Below, one piece after another: positions 51,400 to 64,000 of a DNA stretch of 64,000 nucleotides (position 1 is its first letter; every line of letters starts with the position of its first letter). The position numbers and the translations under genes are program-made. A model generated the notes under the pieces. That model did not search any database, was not told the DNA's origin, and was given only the letters and a program-made list of their open reading frames with translations. Origin of the DNA: Meghimatium bilineatum (Eukaryota > Mollusca > Gastropoda > Stylommatophora > Philomycidae); assembly GCA_034231615.1 (NCBI GenBank), contig CM067309.1:27985661-28049660 (forward strand), written 5' to 3'.

Positions 51400-53877
51400 C
51401 TCAATTCAAGGGTTGTAAGCTGCAGTACACCCAATTTGTGAGTAATATGCCACAAAACACTGGGTTTTGACGTACTAAACAGCATGACCTAATTTGTGTG
51501 TAATACGACAGTATTCTGACGTATTCTGCTGCATTACAACGAAATGATGTATAATAGACCAGAATACACTCACTTCTAGTGTAGTAAGCTTCAGAACAAT
51601 GAATGTGTGAGTAATATGCCAGAATACAACGAGTTCTAACGTAGTAAGCTAGAATACACCAAATTCGTGTGTCCAGACTGCAATTTCTGGTGTAGTAAGC
51701 TGCACTACACCCAATTTGTCAGTAATATGCTATAGAACACTGAGTTTTGACGTACTAACAGCAAGATACCTAATTTGTGTATAATTCACCAGTGTTCTTA
51801 GTTATTAAGCTGCAAAACAACGAAGCCATGTGTAACAGGCCAGAATACACTCAATTCAAGTGTAGTAAGCTGCAGTACACCCATTTTGTGAGTAATATGC
51901 CACAAAACACTGAGTTTTGACGTAATAAACAGCAAGACCTAATTTGTGTGTAATACGACATTTTTCTGACGTATTATGCTGCATTACAACGATATGATGT
52001 ATAATAGGCCAGAATACACTCACTTCTAGTGTGTTAAGCTTCAGAACATTGAATTTGTGAGTAATATGACAGAATACAACAAGTTCTAACGTAGAAAGCT
52101 AGAATACACCAAATTCGTGTCCAGACTGCAATTTATGGTGTAGTAAGCTGCAGTACACCCAATTTGTGAGTAATATGCCATAGAACACTGAGTTTTGACG
52201 TACTAAACAGCAAGATACCTAATTTGTGTATAATTCACCAGTGTTCTTAGTTATTAAGCTGCAAAACAACGAAGTCATGTGTAACAGGCCAGAATACACT
52301 CAATTCAAGGGTTGTAAGCTGCAGTACACCCAATTTGTGAGTAATATGCCACAAAACACTGAGTTTTGACGTACTAAACAGCAAGACCTAATTTGTGTGT
52401 AATACGACAGTATTCTGACGTATTATGCTGCAATACAACGAAATGATGTATAATAGGCCAGAATACACTCACTTCTAGTGTAGTAAGCTTCAGAACATTG
52501 AATTTGTGAGTAATATGACAGAATACATCGAGTTCTAACGTAGTAAGCTAGAATACACCAAATTCGTGTCCAGACTGCAATTGCTGGTGTAGTAAGCTGC
52601 AGTACACCCAATTTGTGAGTAATATGCCATAGAACACTGAGTTTTGACGTACTAAACAGCAAGATACCTAATTTGTGTATAATTCACCAGTGTTCTTAGT
52701 TATTAAGCTGCAAAACAACGAAGTCATGTGTAACAGGCCAGAATACACTCAATTCAAGGGTTGTAAGCTGCAGTACACCCAATTTGTGTGTAATATGCCA
52801 CAAAACACTGAGTTTTGACGTACTAAACTGCAAGACCTAATGTGTGTGTAATACGACAGTATTCTGACGTATTATGGTGCAATACAACGAAATGATGTAT
52901 AATAGGCCAGAATACACTCACTTCTAGTGTAGTAAGCTTCAGAACAATGAATTTGTGAGTAATATGCCAGAATACACCGAGATCTCACGTAGTAAGCTAG
53001 AATACACCAAATTCGTGTGTCCAGACTACAATTTCTGGTGTAGTAAGCTGCAGTACACCAAATTTGTGAATAATATGTCACAAAACACTGAGTTTTGACA
53101 TACTAAACAGCAAGACCTATTTTGTGTGTAATACGACAGTTTTCTGACGTATTATGGTGCATTACAACCAAATGATGTATAATAGGCCAGAATAAACTCA
53201 CTTCTAGTGTAGTAAGCTTCAGAACAATGAATTTGTGAGTAATATGCCAGAATACACCGAGTTCTCACGTAGTAAGCTAGAATACACCAAATTCGTGTGT
53301 CCAGACTACAATTTCTGGTGTAGTAAGCTGCAGTACACCCAATTTGTGAATAATATGTCACAAAACTGAGTTTTGACATACTAAACAGCAAGACCTAATT
53401 TGTGTGTAATACGACAGTATTCTGACGTATTATGCTGCATTACAACGAAATGATGTATAATAGGCCAGAATACACTCACTTCTAGTGTAGTAAGCTTCAG
53501 AACAATGAATTTGTGAGTAATATGCCAGAATACAACGAGTTCTAACGTAGTAAGCTAGAATACACCAAATTCGTGTGTCCAGACTGCAATTTCTGGTGTA
53601 GTAAGCTGCAGTACACCCAATTTGTGAGTAATATGCCATAGAACACTGAGTTTTGACGTACTAAACAGCAAGATACCTAATTTGTGTATAATGCACCAGT
53701 GTTCTTAGTTATTAAGCTGCAAAACAACAAAGTCATGTGTAACAGGCCAGAATACACTCAATTCAAGGGTTGTAAGCTGCAGTACACCCAATTTGTGAGT
53801 AATATGCCACAAAACACTGAGTTTTGACGTACTAAACAGCAAGACGTAATTTGTGTGTAATACGACAGTATTCTGAC

Positions 53878-56800
53878 GTATTATGCTGCATTACAACGAA
53901 ATGATGTATAATAGGCCAGAATACACTCACTTCTAGTGTAGTAAGCTTCAGAACAATGAATTTGTGAGTAATATGCCAGAATACAACGAGTTCTAACGTA
54001 GTAAGCTAGAATACACCAAATTCGTGTGTCCAGACGGCAATTTCTGGTGTAGTAAGCTGCAGTACACCCAATTTGTGAGTAATATGCCATAGAACACTGA
54101 GTTTTGACGTACTAAACAGTAAGATACCTAATTTGTGTATAATTCACCAGTGTTCTTAGTTATTAAGCTGCAAAACAACGAAGCCATGTGTAACAGGCCA
54201 GAATACACTCAATTCAAGTGTAGTAAGCTGCAGTACACCCAATTTGTGAGTAATATGCCACAAAACACTGAGTTTTGACGTACTAAACAGCAAGACCTAA
54301 TTTGTGTGTAATACGACAGTATTCTGAAGTATTATGCTGCATTACAACGAAATTATGTATAATAGGCCAGAATACACTCACTTCTAGTGTAGTAAGCTTC
54401 AGAACATTGAATTTGTGAGTAATATGACAGAATACATCGAGTTCTAACGTAGTAAGCTAGAATACACCAAATTCGTGTCCAGACTGCAATTTCTGGTGTA
54501 GTAAGCTGCAGTACACCCAATTTGTGAGTAATATGCCATAGAACACTTAGTTTAGACGTACTAAACAGCAAGATACCTAATTTGTGTATAATTCACCAGT
54601 ATTCTTAGTTATTAAGCTGCAAAACAACGAAGTCATGTGTAACAGGCCAGAATACACTCAATTCAAGGGTTGTAAGCTGCAGTACACCCAATTTGTGAGT
54701 AATATGCCACAAAACACTGAGTTTTGACGTACTAAACAGCATTACCTAATTTGTGTGTAATACGACAGTATTCTGACGTATTCTGCTGCATTACAACGAA
54801 ATGATGTATAATAGACCAGAATACACTCACTTCTAGTGTAGTAAGCTTCAGAACAATGAATTTGTGAGTAATATGCCAGAATACAACGAGTTCTAACGTA
54901 GTAAGCTAGAATACACCAAATTCGTGTGTCCAGACTGCAATTTCTGGTGTAGTAAGCTGCACTACACCCAATTTGTCAGTAATATGCTATAGAACACTGA
55001 GTTTTGACGTACTAACAGCAAGATACCTAATTTGTGTATAATTCACCAGTGTTCTTAGTTATTAAGCTGCAAAACAACGAAGTCATGTGTAACAGGCCAG
55101 AATACACTCAATTCAATGGTTGTAAGCTGCAGTACACCCAATTTGTGTGTAATATGCCACAAAACACTGAGTTTTGACGTACTAAACTGCAAGACCTAAT
55201 TTGTGTGTAATACCACAGTATTCTGACGTATTATGGTGCATTACAACGAAATGATGTATAATAGGCCAGAATACACTCACTTCTAGTGTAGTAAGCTTCA
55301 GAACAATGAATTTGTGAGTAATATGCCAGAATACACCGATATCTCACGTAGTAAGCTAGAATACACCAAATTCGTGTCCAGACTACAATTTCTGGTGTAG
55401 TAAGCTGCAGTACACCCAATTTGTGAATAATATGTCACAAAACACTGAGTTTTGACAGACTAAACAGCAAGACCTAATTTGTGTGTAATACGACAGTATT
55501 CTGACGTATTATGCTGCATTACAACGAAATGATGTATAATAGGCCAGAATACACTCACTTCTAGTGTAGTAAGCTTCAGAACAATGAATTTGTGAGTAAT
55601 ATGCCAGAATACAACGAGTTCTAACGTAGTAAGCTAGAATACACCAAATTCGTGTGTCCAGACGGCAATTTCTGGTGTAGTAAGCTGCAGTACACCCAAT
55701 TTGTGAGTAATATGCCATAGAACACTGAGTTTTGACGTACTAAACAGTAAGATACCTAATTTGTGTATAATTCACCAGTGTTCTTAGTTATTAAGCTGCA
55801 AAACAACGAAGCCATGTGTAACAGGCCAGAATACACTCAATTCAAGTGTAGTAAGCTGCAGTACACCCAATTTGTGAGTAATATGCCACAAAACACTGAG
55901 TTTTGACGTACTAAACAGCAAGACCTAATTTGTGTGTAATACGACAGTATTCTGACGTATTATGCTGCATTACAACGAAATTATGTATAATAGGCCAGAA
56001 TACACTCACTTCTAGTGTAGTAAGCTTCAGAACATTGAATTTGTGAGTAATATGACAGAATACATCGAGTTCTAACGTAGTAAGCTAGAATACACCAAAT
56101 TCGTGTTCAGACTGCAATTTCTGGTGTAGTAAGCTGCAGTACACCCAATTTGTGAGTAATATGCCATAGAACACTTAGTTTAGACGTACTAAACAGCAAG
56201 ATACCTAATTTGTGTATAATTCACCAGTATTCTTAGTTATTAAGCTGCAAAACAACGAAGTCATGTGTAACAGGCCAGAATACACTCAATTCAAGGGTTG
56301 TAAGCTGCAGTACACTCAATTTGTGAGTAATATGCCACAAAACACTGAGTTTTGACGTACTAAACAGCATTACCTAATTTGTGTGTAATACGACAGTATT
56401 CTGACGTATTCTGCTGCATTACAACGAAATGATGTATAATAGACCAGAATACACTCACTTCTAGTGTAGTAAGCTTCAGAACAATGAATTTGTGAGTAAT
56501 ATGCCAGAATACAACGAGTTCTAACGTAGTAAGCTAGAATACACCAAATTCGTGTGTCCAGACTGCAATTTCTGGTGTAGTAAGCTGCACTACACCCAAT
56601 TTGTCAGTAATATGCTATAGAACACTGAGTTTTGACGTACTAACAGCAAGATACCTAATTTGTGTATAATTCACCAGTGTTCTTAGTTATTAAGCTGCAA
56701 AACAACGAAGTCATGTGTAACAGGCCAGAATACACTCAATTCAAGGGTTGTAAGCTGCAGTACACCCAATTTGTGTGTAATATGCCACAAAACACTGAGT

Positions 56801-57133
56801 TTTGACGTACTAAACTGCAAGACCTAATTTGTGTGTAATACCACAGTATTCTGACGTATTATGGTGCATTACAACGAAATGATGTATAATAGGCCAGAAT
56901 ACACTCACTTCTAGTGTAGTAAGCTTCAGAACAATGAATTTGTGAGTAATATGCCAGAATACACCGATATCTCACGTAGTAAGCTAGAATACACCAAATT
57001 CGTGTCCAGACTACAATTTCTGGTGTAGTAAGCTGCAGTACACCCAATTTGTGAATAATATGTCACAAAACACTGAGTTTTGACAGACTAAACAGCAAGA
57101 CCTAATTTGTGTGTAATACGACAGTATTCTGAC
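53878..57133. repeat. 1,628-bp tandem duplication (higher-order period)
   Basis: 53,878-55,505 is followed by a second copy at 55,506-57,133. Shared rare variants at offset 1,628 are CAGACGGCAATTTC, CGAAATTATGTATAAT (54,352/55,980), GAACACTTAGTTTAGACG (54,541/56,169) and CAGCATTACCTAATT (54,738/56,366). The same 1,628-bp offset also links GACATTTTTCTG at 57,851 and 59,479. 1,628 bp equals three long modules plus one short one. Confidence 0.85.
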
Positions 57134-57415
57134 GTATTATGCTGCATTACAACGAAATGATGTATAATAGGCCAGAATACACTCACTTCTAGTGTAGTAA
57201 GCTTCAGAACAATGAATTTGTGAGTAATATGCCAGAATACAACGAGTTCTAACGTAGTAAGCTAGAATACACCACATTCGTGTGTCCAGACTGCAATTTC
57301 TGGTGTAGTAAGCTGCAGTACACCCAATTTGTGAGTAATATGCCATAGAACACTGAGTTTTGACGTACTAAACAGCAAGATACCTAATTTGTGTATAATT
57401 CACCAGTATTCTGAC
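57134..57415. repeat. Chimeric 282-bp module with an S5/S8 fusion
   Basis: Subrepeats are 60+60+51+60+51 bp. The last one (57,365-57,415) starts as S5 (GCAAGATACCTAATTTGTGTATAATTCACC) and ends as S8 (CAGTATTCTGAC), then passes directly into a GTATTATG box. S6, S7 and most of S8 are missing. The exchange lies in the shared AGTATTCT segment. This short module was formed by a different deletion from the standard 280-bp type. Confidence 0.85.
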
Positions 57416-60400
57416 GTATTATGCTGCAATACAACGAAATGATGTATAATAGGCCAGAATACACTCACTTCTAGTGTAGTAAGCTTCAGAACATTGAATT
57501 TGTGAGTAATATGACAGAATACATCGAGTTCTAACGTAGTAAGCTAGAATACACCAAATTCGTGTCCAGACTGCAATTGCTGGTGTAGTAAGCTGCAGTA
57601 CACCCAATTTGTGAGTAATATGCCATAGAACACTGAGTTTTGACGTACTAAGAGCAAGATACCTAATTTGTGTATAATTCACCAGTGTTCTTAGTTATTA
57701 AGCTGCAAAACAACGAAGCCATGTGTAACAGGCCAGAATACACTCAATTCAAGTGTAGTAAGCTGCAGTACACCCATTTTGTGAGTAATATGCCACAAAA
57801 CACTGAGTTTTGACGTAATAAACAGCAAGACCTAATTTGTGTGTAATACGACATTTTTCTGACGTATTATGCTGCATTACAACGATATGATGTATAATAG
57901 GCCAGAATACACTCACTTCTAGTGTGTTAAGCTTCAGAACATTGAATTTGTGAGTAATATGACAGAATACAACAAGTTCTAACGTAGAAAGCTAGAATAC
58001 ACCAAATTCGTGTCCAGACTGCAATTTATGGTGTAGTAAGCTGCAGTACACCCAATTTGTGAGTAATATGCCATAGAACACTGAGTTTTGACGTACTAAA
58101 CAGCAAGATACCTAATTTGTGTATAATTCACCAGTGTTCTTAGTTATTAAGCTGCAAAACAACGAAGTCATGTGTAACAGGCCAGAATACACTCAATTCA
58201 AGTGTAGTAAGCTGCAGTACACCCAATTTGTGAGTAATATGCCACAAAACACTGAGTTTTGACGTACTAAACTGCAAGACCTAATTTGTGTGTAATACGA
58301 CAGTATTCTGACGTATTATGGTGCATTACAACGAAATGATGTATAATAGGCCAGAATACACTCACTTCTAGTGTAGTAAGCTTCAGAACAATGAATTTGT
58401 GAGTAATATGCCAGAATACACCGAGATCTCACGTAGTAAGCTAGAATACATCAAATTCGTGTGTCCAGACTACAATTTCTGGTGTAGTAAGCTGCAGTAC
58501 ACCCAATTTGTGAATAATATGTCACAAAACACTGAGTTTTGACATACTAAGCAAGACCTAATTTGTGTGTAATACGACAGTATTCTGACGTATTATGCTG
58601 CATTACAACGAAATGATGTATAATAGGCCAGAATACACTCACTTCTAGTGTAGTAAGCTTCAGAACAATGAATTTGTGAGTAATATGCCAGAATACAACG
58701 AGTTCTAACGTAGTAAGCTAGAATACACCACATTCGTGTGTCCAGACTGCAATTTCTGGTGTAGTAAGCTGCAGTACACCCAATTTGTGAGTAATATGCC
58801 ATAGAACACTGAGTTTTGACGTACTAAACAGCAAGATACCTAATTTGTGTATAATTCACCAGTGTTCTTAGTTATTAAGCTGCAAAACAACGAAGTCATG
58901 TGTAACAGGCCAGAATACACTCAATTCAAGGGTTGTAAGCTGCAGTACACCCAATTTGTGAGTAATATGCCACAAAACACTGAGTTTTGACGTACTAAAC
59001 AGCAAGACCTAATTTGTGTGTAATACGACAGTATTCTGACGTATTATGCTGCAATACAACGAAATGATGTATAATAGGCCAGAATACACTCACTTCTAGT
59101 GTAGTAAGCTTCAGAACATTGAATTTGTGAGTAATATGACAGAATACATCGAGTTCTAACGTAGTAAGCTAGAATACACCAAATTCGTGTGTCCAGACTG
59201 CAATTTCTGGTGTAGTAAGCTGCACTACACCCAATTTGTCAGTAATATGCTATAGAACACTGAGTTTTGACGTACTAAGAGCAAGATACCTAATTTGTGT
59301 ATAATTCACCAGTGTTCTTAGTTATTAAGCTGCAAAACAACGAAGCCATGTGTAACAGGCCAGAATACACTCAATTCAAGTGTAGTAAGCTGCAGTACAC
59401 CCATTTTGTGAGTAATATGCCACAAAACACTGAGTTTTGACGTAATAAACAGCAAGACCTAATTTGTGTGTAATACGACATTTTTCTGACGTATTATGCT
59501 GCATTACAACGATATGATGTATAATAGGCCAGAATACACTCACTTCTAGTGTGTTAAGCTTCAGAACATTGAATTTGTGAGTAATATGACAGAATACAAC
59601 AAGTTCTAACGTAGAAAGCTAGAATACACCAAATTCGTGTCCAGACTGCAATTTATGGTGTAGTAAGCTGCAGTACACCCAATTTGTGAGTAATATGCCA
59701 TAAACACTGAGTTTTGACGTACTAAACAGCAAGATACCTAATTTGTGTATAATTCACCAGTGTTCTTAGTTATTAAGCTGCAAAACAACGAAGTCATGTG
59801 TAACAGGCCAGAATACACTCAATTCAAGTGTAGTAAGCTGCAGTACACCCAATTTGTGAGTAATATGCCACAAAACACTGAGTTTTGACGTACTAAACTG
59901 CAAGACCTAATTTGTGTGTAATACGACAGTATTCTGACGTATTATGGTGCATTACAACGAAATGATGTATAATAGGCCAGAATACACTCACTTCTAGTGT
60001 AGTAAGCTTCAGAACAATGAATTTGTGAGTAATATGCCAGAATACACCGAGATCTCACGTAGTAAGCTAGAATACACCAAATTCGTGTGTCCAGACTACA
60101 ATTTCTGGTGTAGTAAGCTGCAGTACACCCAATTTGTGAATAATATGTCACAAAACACTGAGTTTTGACATACTAAGCAAGACCTAATTTGTGTGTAATA
60201 CGACAGTATTCTGACGTATTATGCTGCATTACAACGAAATGATGTATAATAGGCCAGAAAAAACTCACTTCTAGTGTAGTAAGCTTCAGAACAATGAATT
60301 TGTGAGTAATATGCCAGAATACAACGAGTTCTAACATAGTAAGCTAGAATACACCAAATTCGTGTGTCCAGACGGCAATTTCTGGTGTAGTAAGCTGCAG

Positions 60401-63400
60401 TACACCCAATTTGTGAGTAATATGCCATAGAACACTGAGTTTTGACGTACTAAACAGTAAGATACCTAATTTGTGTATAATTCACCAGTGTTCTTAGTTA
60501 TTAAGCTGCAAAACCACGAAGTCATGTGTAACAGGCCAGAATACACTCAATTCAAGTGTAGTAAGCTGCAGTACACCCAATTTGTGAGTAATATGCCACA
60601 AAACACTGAGTTTTGACGTACTAAACAGCAAGACCTAATTTGTGTGTAATACGACAGTATTCTGACGTATTATGCTGCATTACAACGAAATTATGTATAA
60701 TAGGCCAGAATACACTCACTTCTAGTGTAGGAAGCTTCAGAACATTGAATTTGTGAGTAATATGACAGAATACATCGAGTTCTAACGTAGTAAGCTAGAA
60801 TACACCAAATTCGTGTCCAGACTGCAATTTCTGGTGTAGTAAGCTGCAGTACACCCAATTTGTGAGTAATATGCCATAGAACACTGAGTTTTGACGTACT
60901 AAACAGCAAGATACCTAATTTGTGTATAATTCACCAGTATTCTTAGTTATTAAGCTGCAAAACAACGAAGTCATGTGTAACAGGCCAGAATACACTCAAT
61001 TCAAGGGTTGTAAGCTGCAGTACACCCAATTTGTGAGTAATATGCCACAAAACACTGAGTTTTGACGTACTAAACAGCATGACCTAATTTGTGTGTAATA
61101 CGACAGTATTCTGACGTATTCTGCTGCATTACAACGAAATGATGTATAATAGACCAGAATACACTCACTTCTAGTGTTGTAAGCTTCAGAACAATGAATT
61201 TGTGAGTAATATGCCAGAATACAACGAGTTCTAACGTAGTAAGCTAGAATACACCAAATTCGTGTGTCCAGACTGCAATTTCTGGTGTAGTAAGCTGCAC
61301 TACACCCAATTTGTCAGTAATATGCTATAGAACACTGAGTTTTGACGTACTAACAGCAAGATACCTAATTTGTGTATAATTCACCAGTGTTCTTAGTTAT
61401 TAAGCTGCAAAACAACGAAGTCATGTGTAACAGGCCAGAATACACTCAATTCAAGGGTTGTAAGCTGCAGTACACCCAATTTGTGTGTAATATGCCACAA
61501 AACACTGAGTTTTGACGTACTAAACTGCAAGACCTAATTTGTGTGTAATACGACAGTATTCTGACGTATTATGGTGCAATACAACGAAATGATGTATAAT
61601 AGGCCAGAATACACTCACTTCTAGTGTAGTAAGCTTCAGAACAATGAATTTGTGAGTAATATGCCAGAATACACCGAGATCTCACGTAGTAAGCTAGAAT
61701 ACACCAAATTCGTGTGTCCAGACTACAATTTCTGGTGTAGTAAGCTGCAGTACACCAAATTTGTGAATAATATGTCACAAAACACTGAGTTTTGACATAC
61801 TAAACAGCAAGACCTATTTTGTGTGTAATACGACAGTTTTCTGACGTATTATGGTGCATTACAACCAAATGATGTATAATAGGCCAGAATAAACTCACTT
61901 CTAGTGTAGTAAGCTTCAGAACAATGAATTTGTGAGCAATATGCCAGAATACACCGAGTTCTCACGTAGTAAGCTAGAATACACCAAATTCGTGTGTCCA
62001 GACTACAATTTCTGGTGTAGTAAGCTGCAGTACACCCAATTTGTGAATAATATGTCACAAAACTGAGTTTTGACATACTAAACAGCAAGACCTAATTTGT
62101 GTGTAATACGACAGTATTCTGACGTATTATGCTGCATTACAACGAAATGATGTATAATAGGCCAGAATACACTCACTTCTAGTGTAGTAAGCTTCAGAAC
62201 AATGAATTTGTGAGTAATATGCCAGAATACAACGAGTTCTAACGTAGTAAGCTAGAATACACCAAATTCGTGTGTCCAGACTGCAATTTCTGGTGTAGTA
62301 AGCTGCACTACACCCAATTTGTCAGTAATATGCTATAGAACACTGAGTTTTGACGTACTAACAGCAAGATACCTAATTTGTGTATAATTCACCAGTGTTC
62401 TTAGTTATTAAGCTGCAAAACAACGAAGTCATGTGTAACAGGCCAGAATACACTCAATTCAAGGGTTGTAAGCTGCAGTACACCCAATTTGTGTGTAATA
62501 TGCCACAAAACACTGAGTTTTGACGTACTAAACTGCAAGACCTAATTTGTGTGTAATACCACAGTATTCTGACGTATTATGGTGCATTACAACGAAATGA
62601 TGTATAATAGGCCAGAATACACTCACTTCTAGTGTAGTAAGCTTCAGAACAATGAATTTGTGAGTAATATGCCAGAATACACCGAGATCTCACGTAGTAA
62701 GCTAGAATACACCAAATTCGTGTGTCCAGACTACAATTTCTGGTGTAGTAAGCTGCAGTACACTAAATTTGTGAATAATATGTCACAAAACACTGAGTTT
62801 TGACAGACTAAACAGCAAGACCTAATTTGTGTGTAATACGACAGTATTCTGACGTATTATGCTGCATTACAACGAAATGATGTATAATAGGCCAGAATAC
62901 ACTCACTTCTAGTGTAGTAAGCTTCAGAACAATGAATTTGTGAGTAATATGCCAGAATACAACGAGTTCTAACGTAGTAAGCTAGAATACACCACATTCG
63001 TGTGTCCAGACTGCAATTTCTGGTGTAGTAAGCTGCAGTACACCCAATTTGTGAGTAATATGCCATAGAACACTGAGTTTTGACGTACTAAACAGCAAGA
63101 TACCTAATTTGTGTATAATTCACCAGTGTTCTTAGTTATTAAGCTGCAAAACAACGAAGTCATGTGTAACAGGCCAGAATACACTCAATTCAAGGGTTGT
63201 AAGCTGCAGTACACCCAATTTGTGAGTAATATGCCACAAAACACTGAGTTTTGACGTACTAAACAGCAAGACCTAATTTGTGTGTAATACGACAGTATTC
63301 TGACGTATTATGCTGCAATACAACGAAATGATGTATAATAGGCCAGAATACACTCACTTCTAGTGTAGTAAGCTTCAGAACATTGAATTTGTGAGTAATA

Positions 63401-64000
63401 TGACAGAATACATCGAGTTCTAACGTAGTAAGCTAGAATACACCAAATTCGTGTCCAGACTGCAATTGCTGGTGTAGTAAGCTGCAGTACACCCAATTTG
63501 TGAGTAATATGCCATAGAACACTGAGTTTTGACGTACTAAACAGCAAGATACCTAATTTGTGTATAATTCACCAGTATTCTTAGTTATTAAGCTGCAAAA
63601 CAACGAAGTCATGTGTAACAGGCCAGAATACACTCAATTCAAGGGTTGTAAGCTGCAGTACACCCAATTTGTGAGTAATATGCCACAAAACACTGAGTTT
63701 TGACGTAATAAACAGCAAGACCTAATTTGTGTGTAATACGACATTTTTCTGACGTATTCTGCTGCATTACAACGATATGATGTATAATAGGCCAGAATAC
63801 ACTCACTTCTAGTGTGTTAAGCTTCAGAACATTGAATTTGTGAGTAATATGACAGAATACAACAAGTTCTAACGTAGAAAGCTAGAATACACCAAATTCG
63901 TGTCCAGACTGCAATTTATGGTGTAGTAAGCTGCAGTACACCCAATTTGTGAGTAATATGCCATAGAACACTGAGTTTTGACGTACTAAATAGCAAGATA

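Larger units (their letters stand above)
41800..51400. repeat. 4,541/5,272-bp higher-order duplication carrying mariner copies 2 and 3
   Basis: Landmarks left of the elements recur at offset 4,541: modules at 41,819/46,360, 42,099/46,640, 42,548/47,089, and elements at 42,984/47,525. Landmarks right of the elements recur at offset 5,272: 43,725/48,997, 45,071/50,343, 45,349/50,621 and 45,800/51,072. The difference of 731 bp equals one 280-bp plus one 451-bp module, present at 48,266-48,996 and missing beside copies 1 and 2. Boundaries are approximate. Confidence 0.85.
51400..64000. repeat. Satellite array, zone 8 (to the window edge)
   Basis: Continuous satellite without genes or transposons, still in the repeat at the last base, so the array extends beyond the window. 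Zone markers include GCTGCAATACAACG, CAATTGCTGGTG, GACAGACTAAACAG, GACATACTAAGCAAG (5-bp deletion, about 58,545 and 60,170) and GTCACAAAACTGAG (4-bp deletion, about 53,358 and 62,055, 8,697 bp apart). The GATATGATGTATAAT modules with GACATTTTTCTG recur at about 51,960, 57,850, 59,478 and 63,740. Confidence 0.94.

Overview
The window is almost entirely one tandemly repeated satellite DNA from a eukaryotic, most likely arthropod, genome. It carries three copies of the same short mariner-family DNA transposon. I see no cellular gene, tRNA, rRNA, CRISPR array or bacterial signal. The eukaryotic call rests on the satellite, the mariner DD34D-type transposase remnant, TA target-site duplications and an AATAAA signal. 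The arthropod guess is inference from where such elements are common; no species is identifiable by eye.

The satellite has three layers. The smallest is a family of about 50-60 bp subrepeats, most with a head resembling GTAGTAAGC. Eight of them (60+60+51+60+50+61+60+49 bp) make a long module of 451 bp (449 bp when a GT is missing in the third). Five of them make a short module of 280 bp, which equals the long module minus a 171-bp three-subrepeat cassette. Long and short modules follow each other in irregular order over about 61.8 kb. Above this are larger tandem duplications with offsets of 1,461, 1,628, 2,086, 2,189, 2,812/3,092, 4,432 and 4,541/5,272 bp, recognised by shared private point changes and indels.

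Region by region: 1-9,790 is satellite that resembles the sequence around the transposons but has none. It includes an apparent empty insertion site at 7,700-7,701. 9,791-26,090 is a distinct subfamily zone with several private 1-bp and 2-bp indels. 26,091-31,862 holds a near-perfect 1,461-bp tandem duplication. From 31,863 the sequence returns to the type seen at the start of the window. It then enters a transposon-bearing higher-order repeat with elements at 38,552-39,275, 42,984-43,707 and 47,525-48,248. 51,400-64,000 is satellite in which a 1,628-bp register recurs.

The three elements are 724 bp each with perfect 31-bp terminal inverted repeats. They look identical, sit at the same TA in the same satellite subrepeat and share left-flank variants. 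They therefore multiplied with the satellite after a single insertion, not by three transpositions. Each carries the same 146-codon ORF: a mariner transposase with an in-frame internal deletion. It keeps part of the N-terminal DNA-binding domain and the last two catalytic aspartates but has lost the first. The many 60-120 codon minus-strand ORFs in the satellite are by-products of its subrepeat lengths and are not annotated as genes.
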